A DNA stretch of 10,396 nucleotides from Aliicoccus sp041838435 (GTDB lineage Bacteria > Bacillota > Bacilli > Staphylococcales > Salinicoccaceae). The position numbers and the translations under genes are program-made. The stretch spans positions 1-10,396 of the forward strand of contig JBGYPO010000021.1 in NCBI GenBank assembly GCA_041838435.1, written 5' to 3'. Positions 1-5,646 of this stretch are shown one piece after another (positions within the stretch are counted from its first letter, which is position 1; each line of letters begins with the position of its first letter). The notes below the pieces were generated by a model. It was given only the letters and a program-made list of their open reading frames with translations, was not told the DNA's origin and ran no database searches.

Positions 1-104
1 CCAAAAATTTCGCCTTTACGTATTTTAAAGTTTACGTCCTGCACGGCTTGTTTATTTTTGAACGATTTGCTCAGTTCGTTTAATTCAATTAGAACATCAG
101 ACAT
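1..104 (-). CDS. ABC transporter ATP-binding protein, N-terminal fragment
   Basis: This is the first 34 codons of a gene that leaves the window at its left edge. The reading frame starts MSDVLIELNELSKSF and ends in KGEIFG, the strand that comes just before the Walker A loop in ABC ATPases of the drug/peptide exporter type; the Walker A motif itself is outside the window. A purine-rich ribosome site (GGGGGCGAGG) lies 3 nt before the ATG at 104. It follows the response regulator gene by 78 bp on the same strand, so it is probably the transporter controlled by the kinase/regulator pair, energising export or detoxification at the membrane. A permease gene would be expected next. ABC ATPase identity is fairly safe; the substrate is unknown. 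Confidence 0.8.
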   Translation of the reverse strand, partial: MSDVLIELNELSKSFKNKQAVQDVNFKIRKGEIF

Positions 105-120
105 TTTCCTCGCCCCCTAC

Positions 121-158
121 TCTTAGCATAGACATGAGAAATAAAATAATAGCTAAGA
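121..158. other. Inverted repeat between regulator and ABC genes
   Basis: TCTTAGC at 121-127 and GCTAAGA at 152-158 are perfect 7-bp inverted arms around a 24-bp AT-rich centre. They fill much of the 78-bp gap between the response regulator and the ABC gene. A TATTAT box lies at 146-151 on the minus strand, but no -35 hexamer sits at a normal distance (TTGAAC is 20 bp away). It could be an operator for the neighbouring regulator, a weak RNA hairpin, or chance in AT-rich DNA. Confidence 0.3.
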
Positions 159-182
159 ATGTGTAAAGAAAGTTCAAAGATA

Positions 183-866
183 TTACTTGCTTAACTTAAA
201 GCCGATTCCCCACACAGTGTCGATGTACGGTTCATCAGTATGTGCTTTAATTTTTTGACGGAGGTTACTCACATGGACCGTGATGGTTTTATCCTCACCG
301 ATATAAATTTCTTCCCAGGCAAGTTCATATAAATCTCTTTTTGTAAAAATTCGCGTCGGATGCTTGATTAAGAGTTCAAGAATTTTAAATTCTTTACGCG
401 TGAGTGCGAGCGGTTCACCATTGATTGAAGCACTGAAGTTGTCGATGTCGATGACAAGGCCATTGTGTTTGAGCGTTCTTGTTTGTTCGTTTTCGCTGCT
501 GCGCTTTAACTGGACATGAACACGTGCGAGCAACTCTTCAACTTCAAAAGGCTTAGTCATGTAATCATCGGCACCATAGCGAAACAATTCCAATTTGTGA
601 TCGAGCTTATCTTTGGAAGATAAAATGATAACGGGCGTACTTTTATCCATGTCAGTTCTCAGTGCTTTGATGAAATCTTCGCCTGATAAACCCGGCAACA
701 TCAGGTCAAGAATGATCAAGTCGAATTTTTGGTGCTGAATATGTAAGCGCGCTTCTGTGCCGGAGTATGCTTGCGTACATTGCATGCCTTGTTTGTTCAG
801 TGCATCAGTCACGATTTGATTGATGTGCACGTCGTCTTCAACGATCAGAATGGTATGTGAATTCAT
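183..866 (-). CDS. OmpR/PhoB-family response regulator
   Basis: A 227-residue DNA-binding response regulator, the usual length for the family. The receiver domain covers about residues 4-118: acidic pair D11-D12, phosphate-accepting D54 in LILDLMLPG, S83 in the conserved Ser/Thr place, and K105 in MTKPF. A winged-helix DNA-binding domain follows at about 130-226, with the RKEFKILELL and ITVHVSNLRQKI motifs and the closing VWGIGFKL segment. The ATG at 866 has an AAAGGAG site 7 nt upstream that starts next to the kinase stop codon; only 13 bp separate the two genes, so translation is probably coupled. The neighbouring kinase should phosphorylate D54, and the expected target is the ABC operon downstream. 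Order kinase then regulator is the reverse of many such pairs. It resembles the B. subtilis YcbL group, but I cannot assign an orthologue. Confidence 0.93.
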   Translation of the reverse strand: MNSHTILIVEDDVHINQIVTDALNKQGMQCTQAYSGTEARLHIQHQKFDLIILDLMLPGLSGEDFIKALRTDMDKSTPVIILSSKDKLDHKLELFRYGADDYMTKPFEVEELLARVHVQLKRSSENEQTRTLKHNGLVIDIDNFSASINGEPLALTRKEFKILELLIKHPTRIFTKRDLYELAWEEIYIGEDKTITVHVSNLRQKIKAHTDEPYIDTVWGIGFKLSK

Positions 867-879
867 GTTTATGCTCCTT

Positions 880-1779
880 TCACAATTTTGGAAATGTTAA
901 TTGAATAGTAAATTGTTCGTTTTCTATGTTCGCTGATACTGTGCCGTTCATTTTATGCATTAAAGAACGCACGATGGATAGACCGAGTCCTGACGATTGC
1001 CTGGCGCGTGACTGATCGTCCTTATAAAACTGAGTGAAAATGTTATTTATATCGATTGAGATTGCGTTTATCGTAGTATTCATGAAATTTAATGTCATTT
1101 CATTTTGTGATTCACTACTCGTAATGGTTAAGTTCCCTATTCCGTGGATAAAATAATTGTTGATGATATTTTCTATAACACGTTCTAATGCGTGTTCGTT
1201 GGCATTAATTTTTATGGAGTGATTTGGAACATTAATGATTGGTTCACGATCCTGTTCAGTAAATTGTTCCAAAAATTTAAAAAGATGATTTTGTATATAA
1301 TTTGTGATATCAATCGCTTCCAACTCTAATTCATAGTCTGGATTCTGAAGCTTTGTGTAGAGAAATAACTCATCGACAAGTGTGTTTATCTGTTTGATTC
1401 TGGACTTCGCCATCTCTATGTATTTAGTTTGGTTTTTATCGTCGTCGCTTTCTTGTGCAAGTTGGAGATAACCATCGAGCGATGTTAAAGGCGTTCTGAT
1501 ATCATGAGACAAACTGACTATCGTCTGATTAATAACTTCATTTCTTGATGAAAAATTCCTCTGTATAGATCTTTGGTTTTCTAGAGTTGTATTACAAAGT
1601 TCGATGAGTCGCTTGATTTCCAGCGGTCGAATTTGAGACTGGATGAACTTAAAAGACTGGTTTTCTAAAATAAATTCCATTTGATCTCCAATGTTTTTAA
1701 TCTGCCTTTTATAATAAATTAAATAGATTGAGAGTCCGATAAGTGCGATTGACAGAAGGATAATTGTAAAAATCAGCAT
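880..1779 (-). CDS. Short membrane-bound sensor histidine kinase
   Basis: A 299-residue kinase. One hydrophobic span at about residues 2-23 is followed at once by KRQIK, so there is no extracellular sensor domain; a linker of about 60 residues leads to the phosphorylation domain. The H box is SLSHDIRTPLT with H92 as phospho-acceptor. The N box is ENIINN (N204 and N208) and the G2 box is SSGLGLSIV near residue 264. The usual G1 box (DxGxG) is replaced by a stretch reading NTTINAIS, while the FTQFYKDDQSR segment after it is normal; I recall such loss of G1 from YcbM-like kinases. The ATG at 1779 follows an AAAGGGGA site. It is the first gene of a likely kinase-regulator-ABC operon. Lack of a sensor domain suggests that the signal comes through the membrane or from the transporter. 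The ligand is unknown. Confidence 0.92.
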   Translation of the reverse strand: MLIFTIILLSIALIGLSIYLIYYKRQIKNIGDQMEFILENQSFKFIQSQIRPLEIKRLIELCNTTLENQRSIQRNFSSRNEVINQTIVSLSHDIRTPLTSLDGYLQLAQESDDDKNQTKYIEMAKSRIKQINTLVDELFLYTKLQNPDYELELEAIDITNYIQNHLFKFLEQFTEQDREPIINVPNHSIKINANEHALERVIENIINNYFIHGIGNLTITSSESQNEMTLNFMNTTINAISIDINNIFTQFYKDDQSRARQSSGLGLSIVRSLMHKMNGTVSANIENEQFTIQLTFPKL

Positions 1780-1820
1780 AATATTAATCCCCTTTATAAA
1801 TAAAACACGATATACATTTT

Positions 1821-1850
1821 ATTATACGGGTACATGCGGTGAATCGTCCA
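1821..1850 (-). promoter_or_regulatory. Predicted sigma-A promoter for the kinase/regulator operon
   Basis: On the minus strand TGGACG (1845-1850, 4 of 6 matches to TTGACA) stands 18 bp before TATAAT (1821-1826, full consensus). The -10 box is about 40 bp upstream of the kinase ATG, leaving a short AT-rich leader with the ribosome site. The weak -35 box fits a promoter needing an activator, which could be the regulator encoded downstream. Confidence 0.65.
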
Positions 1851-1860
1851 CACGCTAAAT

Positions 1861-1944
1861 CTTCGCGTAGAAGATAGGTGGGTTATCGTCTATACGAGGA
1901 TGCTTCGCGTAGAAGATAGACTGGTTTTCTTCTATACGAGATAT
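1861..1944. repeat. Two tandem 42-bp hairpin repeats
   Basis: The 17-base string CTTCGCGTAGAAGATAG occurs at 1861-1877 and again at 1903-1919, and each copy is followed by a matching TCTATACGAG end (1889-1898 and 1931-1940), giving two imperfect 42-bp direct repeats. Each copy folds on itself: the TAGAAGA-type arm near its start pairs with TCTTCTA or TCGTCTA near its end, with mismatches. The pair lies just upstream of the -35 box of the kinase promoter. Function is unknown: operator, dispersed intergenic repeat or chance duplication are all possible. Confidence 0.75.
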
Positions 1945-1968
1945 TGTTTACTTATAATGCAATTACAT

Positions 1969-2340
1969 TGTCAACTCACAGTGACCTAATTAAGGGATGG
2001 AACGAGTCACTGTCAACTCACAGTGACCCAATTAGTGGTGGAATGAGTCACTGTCAACTCACAGTGACCCAATTAAGGGTAGAATGAGTCACTGTCAACT
2101 CACAGTGACCCAATAAGAGGTGGAATGAGTCACTGTCAACTCACAGTGACCCAATAAGAGGTGGAATGAGTCATTGTCAACTCACAGTGACCCAATTAGT
2201 GGTGGAATGAGTCATTGTCAACTCACAGTGACCCAATTAGTGGTGGAATGAGTCACTGTCAACTCACAGTGACCCAATTAAGAGGTAGAATGAGTCACTG
2301 TCAACTCACAGTGACCCAATTAAGGGATAGAACGAGTCAC
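1969..2340. repeat. Nine-unit tandem repeat (41-42 bp) with a hairpin at each junction
   Basis: Nine head-to-tail units start at 1969, 2011, 2052, 2093, 2134, 2175, 2216, 2257 and 2299. Six are 41 bp long and three (first, eighth, ninth) are 42 bp. Each begins TGTCAACTCACAGTGACC, followed by a variable middle (AATTAGTGG, AATAAGAGG or AATTAAGGG types) and a GAAYGAGTCAY end. At the eight unit junctions GTCACTGT and ACAGTGAC form an 8-bp stem around a 6-base loop CAACTC; six are perfect, and two have one C-to-T change that still pairs as G-U in plus-strand RNA. Unit length is not a multiple of three, so it does not encode a repeat protein. It lies between the sdhB terminator and the kinase promoter region. 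Role unknown. Confidence 0.97.
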
Positions 2341-2345
2341 AACAC

Positions 2346-2381
2346 AAGAAAAACCCCAAAACGCACCGCGTTTTGGGGTTT
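2346..2381 (-). terminator. Intrinsic terminator of the sdhCAB operon
   Basis: AAACCCCAAAACGC (2351-2364) and GCGTTTTGGGGTTT (2368-2381) are perfect 14-bp inverted arms around a 3-base loop. On the minus strand the stem begins 17 bp after the sdhB stop and runs into TTTTTCTT. On the plus strand the tail is weak (TTTCCTTC), so action there is less likely. It should insulate the repeat array and the kinase operon from sdh transcription. Confidence 0.92.
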
Positions 2382-2398
2382 CCTTCAATCATATAATA

Positions 2399-3166
2399 TT
2401 AATTCACCATGTGGTCGCTGCCAAAGAACGACTTGAACATATGGAAGTTTGATTCTCTTTGCATTGCAGCGATAGATGTTGTTAAAGGAATCCCTTTTGG
2501 ACATGCTGCAACACAGTTTTGTGCCATTCCGCACTCTGCGACGCCACCCACGCCCATCAGTGCTTCGATGCGCTCGTCTTTGTTCATTGAACCTGTCGGG
2601 TGAAGATTAAATAAACGTACTTGTGAAATTGGTGCTGCACCCATGAAGTTTGAACGATCGTTAACGTTCGGACATACTTCTAAGCACACGCCACATGTCA
2701 TACATTTAGATAATTCATACGCAACTTGACGCTGTTTCTCCGGCATTCTAGGACCTGGTCCTAAGTCGTATGTACCATCAATTGGTACCCACGCACGAAC
2801 GCGCTTCAAGCTGTCGAACATTTGTGAGCGATCCACCTGTAAGTCTCTTACAACTGGGAATGTGCTCATTGGTTCAAGCTTGATTGGTTGCTCAAACTGG
2901 TCGATTAACGCAGTACACGACTGGCGTGCTTTACCGTTAATAACCATTGAACATGCACCACACACTTCTTCCAGACAGCTTGCATCCCAAGTGACTGCAG
3001 TGGTTTTCTCACCTTTAGTATTCACTGGGTTACGCTGAATTTCCATCAATGCGCCGATGACGTTCATATTATTTCTATACGGGATTTCGAAATCTTCCCA
3101 ATAAGGAGTGCTCTCTGTGTTCTCTTGACGTTTGACACTCAGTTTAATTACTTTGTTCTCTGCCAT
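2399..3166 (-). CDS. sdhB: Succinate dehydrogenase iron-sulfur subunit
   Basis: A 255-residue electron-transfer subunit of complex II, which passes electrons from the flavin of SdhA to the cytochrome SdhC and the quinone pool at the inner face of the membrane. All cluster ligands are visible. C64, C69, C72 and C84 bind [2Fe-2S]. The first ferredoxin-type motif is C155-x2-C158-x2-C161-x3-C165-P and the second is C212-x5-C218-x3-C222-P; by family rule C155, C158, C161 and C222 hold [4Fe-4S], and C165, C212 and C218 hold [3Fe-4S]. The ATG at 3166 lies 2 bp after the sdhA stop. Its strong ribosome site AAAGGAGGTAAG is built from the last codons of sdhA, so the two genes are tightly coupled. It is the last gene of the operon. 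Confidence 0.98.
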   Translation of the reverse strand: MAENKVIKLSVKRQENTESTPYWEDFEIPYRNNMNVIGALMEIQRNPVNTKGEKTTAVTWDASCLEEVCGACSMVINGKARQSCTALIDQFEQPIKLEPMSTFPVVRDLQVDRSQMFDSLKRVRAWVPIDGTYDLGPGPRMPEKQRQVAYELSKCMTCGVCLEVCPNVNDRSNFMGAAPISQVRLFNLHPTGSMNKDERIEALMGVGGVAECGMAQNCVAACPKGIPLTTSIAAMQRESNFHMFKSFFGSDHMVN

Positions 3167-3168
3167 GA

Positions 3169-4932
3169 TTACTTACCTCCTTTTGATGCTGCTGAATAAT
3201 CTCGCTTACGCGGCGGGATTAAACTAACGTCCACTTCTTCATATTCAAAACGTGGTGCTTCAAATGGCCCTTCATAATGTGCCTTTGTTGTCTTTAACCA
3301 TTCTTCATCGTTACGCTCTGGGAAGTCCGGCTTATAGTGAGCACCTCGTGATTCGTTACGGTTTAATGCACCAATCGTAATCACGCGTGACAATACAAGC
3401 ATGTTCCATAATTGACGCGTAAAGAATGCTGCTTGGTTACTCCAGCGCTTCGTATCACCGATGTTGATGTTTTGGTAACGCTCCATCAACTCAACGATTT
3501 TGCGGTCTGTTTGTTCAAGTTTGTCATTGTAACGTACAACTGTCACGTTGTCTGTCATCAATTCGCCAAGCTCTCTATGAATCACATACGCATTCTCTTC
3601 GCCATTCATGTTGAGAATGTTTTCGAATTTATCTTCTTCAACCTGTAATTGACGTTCGTAAATCGACTCATCGATGTCGTCTGTATGTTTATCTAAACCT
3701 TTGACATAATCAATTGCGTTCGGTCCTGCAACCATACCACCATAAATTGCTGATAATAATGAGTTCGCACCTAAGCGGTTTGCACCGTGCTGTGAATAAT
3801 CACACTCACCTGCAGCAAATAAACCAGGTACATTCGACATTTGATTATAATCTACATACAGTCCACCCATTGAGTAGTGTACTGCCGGGAAGATTTTCAT
3901 TGGAACTTTACGCGGGTCATCCCCAGTAAATTTCTCATAAATCTCTATGATACCACCGAGTTTAATATCAAGTTCTTTCGGATCTTTATGTGATAAGTCT
4001 AAGTACACCATGTTCTCGCCGTTGATGCCGAGCTTCTGGTTCACACACACATCAAAGATTTCACGTGTTGCGATGTCACGCGGTACAAGGTTACCGTAAT
4101 CCGGATATTTCTCTTCTAGGAAATACCAAGGCTTACCGTCTTTATATGTCCACACGCGTCCACCTTCACCACGCGCCGATTCACTCATGAGACGCAGTTT
4201 ATCGTCGCCTGGAATTGCTGTTGGGTGAATTTGAATGAACTCACCGTTTGCATATACTGCACCTTGCTGATAAACAGCGGCAGCGGCAGAACCTGTGTTA
4301 ATCATTGAGTTAGTCGATTTTCCGAAGATAATCCCCGGTCCACCTGATGCCATTATTACAGCATCTGATTTAAACGACTGCATTTCACCAGTAGTCATGT
4401 TTTGTGCAACGACACCGCGTGCAACGCCTTCGTCATCAATGACTGCACTTAAGAATTCCCAACCTTCATACTTTGTAACTAACCCGTCCACTTCAAAACG
4501 ACGCACTTGTTCATCCAGTGCATACAATAATTGTTGACCTGTCGTCGCACCAGCAAATGCTGTTCTGTGGAATAAAGTTCCACCGAAACGACGGAAGTCG
4601 AGTAAACCTTCAGGTGTTCTTGAGAACATCACACCCATGCGGTCTAATAAGTGAATAATTTCTGGCGCTGCTTCACACATTGCCTTAACTGGTGGTTGGT
4701 TCGCTAAGAAGTCTCCACCATAGACAGTGTCATCAAAGTGTAAAAGTGGTGAATCACCTTCACCTTTTGTATTAACTGCGCCGTTAATACCACCTTGTGC
4801 ACACACAGAGTGAGAGCGTTTAACTGGTACTACTGAAAATATATCTACTTGTGAACCTGCTTCAGCAACTTTAATAGCTGCCATGAGACCTGCAAGTCCT
4901 CCACCAACAATAATTACTCTATTGTTTGCCAA
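3169..4932 (-). CDS. sdhA: Succinate dehydrogenase flavoprotein subunit
   Basis: The catalytic subunit of complex II oxidises succinate to fumarate. I place the start at the TTG at 4932, giving 587 residues beginning MANNRVIIVGGG. The in-frame GTG at 4941 overlaps the only ribosome site (AAGGAG, 4941-4946), whereas TTG stands 8 bp from it. Numbered from TTG: the FAD-binding GGGLAG is at 10-15; H41 in RSHSVCAQGG is the expected covalent flavin ligand; active-site residues are H236 in HPTAIPG, R254 in ARGEGGR, R285 in PRDIATRE, H351 in VHYSMGG and R386 in NRLGANSLL. Length matches the Gram-positive family of about 586-588 residues. The start is 16 bp after the sdhC stop, and the end is 2 bp before sdhB, consistent with one transcript. 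Nothing is missing. Confidence 0.97.
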   Translation of the reverse strand: MANNRVIIVGGGLAGLMAAIKVAEAGSQVDIFSVVPVKRSHSVCAQGGINGAVNTKGEGDSPLLHFDDTVYGGDFLANQPPVKAMCEAAPEIIHLLDRMGVMFSRTPEGLLDFRRFGGTLFHRTAFAGATTGQQLLYALDEQVRRFEVDGLVTKYEGWEFLSAVIDDEGVARGVVAQNMTTGEMQSFKSDAVIMASGGPGIIFGKSTNSMINTGSAAAAVYQQGAVYANGEFIQIHPTAIPGDDKLRLMSESARGEGGRVWTYKDGKPWYFLEEKYPDYGNLVPRDIATREIFDVCVNQKLGINGENMVYLDLSHKDPKELDIKLGGIIEIYEKFTGDDPRKVPMKIFPAVHYSMGGLYVDYNQMSNVPGLFAAGECDYSQHGANRLGANSLLSAIYGGMVAGPNAIDYVKGLDKHTDDIDESIYERQLQVEEDKFENILNMNGEENAYVIHRELGELMTDNVTVVRYNDKLEQTDRKIVELMERYQNINIGDTKRWSNQAAFFTRQLWNMLVLSRVITIGALNRNESRGAHYKPDFPERNDEEWLKTTKAHYEGPFEAPRFEYEEVDVSLIPPRKRDYSAASKGGK

Positions 4933-4948
4933 ATCATTCACTCCTTAA

Positions 4949-5560
4949 TTAAATAAAAGAAAATAGAGCTTGAATTCCGATAAAGCTAACGACTAAAAAT
5001 ATTGCTAAGGACACATATGCGCCGATCTGTTGTGAACGGGCAGATTGTGTAATTCCCCATGTAATCATGAATGTCCAAATCCCATTCGCAAAGTGGAAAA
5101 CTGTTGCAATAATACCAACAAACCAGAAGCCAAACCAGAATGGATTCGAGACTACGTCAGCAACCATATCAAAGTTTACTTCAGCACCAAAGAATACCTG
5201 TACGCGTGTTTGGAACACGTGAATTGCAATAAATATAAACGCAATCACGCCGCTGAAACGCTGCAGAACAAACATCCAGTTTCTGAACGTGCTGTACGCA
5301 CCGACATTGTTACGCGCAGTAAACGCAATGTAGACACCATAGATTCCATGGAATAGTATCGGTATGTAAATAACAAAAATTTCAAGGAATAAAACGAATG
5401 GTAAGTTACCCATGATCCCTGCTGCCCAATTAAATCGTTCGACGCTCACAGTTGCTTGGTGGTTTACCAGTAAGTGTTGAAGTAAAAACACACCGAGTGG
5501 AAGTACACCAAGAAGTGAATGTAATCGTCTAAGTACAAAACTTTGATCTTGTTTTGCCAC
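4949..5560 (-). CDS. sdhC: Succinate dehydrogenase cytochrome b558 subunit
   Basis: A 203-residue integral membrane protein with five hydrophobic spans at about residues 16-35, 54-80, 98-118, 141-170 and 180-202. It anchors SdhAB and carries electrons to menaquinone through two haems b. Histidines H29, H71, H114 and H156 match the four ligands known for the 202-residue B. subtilis protein (28, 70, 113, 155), each displaced by one, so this is the di-haem, single-anchor type rather than the split SdhC/SdhD type of E. coli. The start codon is GTG at 5560 behind an AGGGGGAAG ribosome site. It is the first gene of sdhCAB and is preceded by a clear promoter. Confidence 0.97.
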   Translation of the reverse strand: MAKQDQSFVLRRLHSLLGVLPLGVFLLQHLLVNHQATVSVERFNWAAGIMGNLPFVLFLEIFVIYIPILFHGIYGVYIAFTARNNVGAYSTFRNWMFVLQRFSGVIAFIFIAIHVFQTRVQVFFGAEVNFDMVADVVSNPFWFGFWFVGIIATVFHFANGIWTFMITWGITQSARSQQIGAYVSLAIFLVVSFIGIQALFSFI

Positions 5561-5581
5561 TTTTCTTCCCCCTAATCATTG

Positions 5582-5593
5582 GAATAATTATTC
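5582..5593. other. 12-bp palindrome in the sdhC leader
   Basis: GAATAATTATTC is a perfect palindrome about 20 bp downstream of the predicted -10 box and just before the sdhC ribosome site, so a protein bound here could block transcription or early elongation. It resembles half of the Fur/PerR box family but lacks the central odd base and full length, so I do not assign a regulator. It may be chance in AT-rich DNA. Confidence 0.3.
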
Positions 5594-5611
5594 ACTTAAT
5601 TCATAACATCC

Positions 5612-5640
5612 ATTTTACTCCTACACTCATACATAATCAA
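5612..5640 (-). promoter_or_regulatory. Predicted sigma-A promoter of sdhCAB
   Basis: On the minus strand TTGATT (5635-5640, 4 of 6) is separated by exactly 17 bp from TAAAAT (5612-5617, 5 of 6). It starts 7 bp after the uvrC stop codon. The leader to the sdhC GTG is about 45 nt. No terminator stem separates uvrC from this promoter, so some reading through from uvrC into sdh is expected. Confidence 0.75.
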
Positions 5641-5646
5641 GGCAAT

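Noticed and set aside
105..182. Promoter for the ABC gene
   Set aside because: TATTAT at 146-151 has no -35 hexamer at 15-19 bp, and TTTACA at 162-167 has no good -10 box; neither pair is convincing.
1969..2340. CRISPR array
   Set aside because: Units of 41-42 bp recur, but the stretches between the conserved parts are near-copies of each other, not unique spacers, and no cas gene or leader is nearby.
2215..2436. Plus-strand frame of 73 codons across the repeat array
   Set aside because: It simply translates the repeats, whose 41-bp period shifts frame; it crosses the terminator and overlaps the end of sdhB on the other strand.
5045..5356. Plus-strand frame of 103 codons inside sdhC
   Set aside because: Opposite-strand shadow of a fully conserved membrane subunit; no ribosome site or recognisable domain. 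The same applies to other plus-strand frames within sdhA, sdhB, trxA and mutS2.
5582..5593. Fur or PerR box in the sdhC leader
   Set aside because: The palindrome is even-centred and too short for the 7-1-7 pattern of those boxes, so naming the regulator would be a guess.
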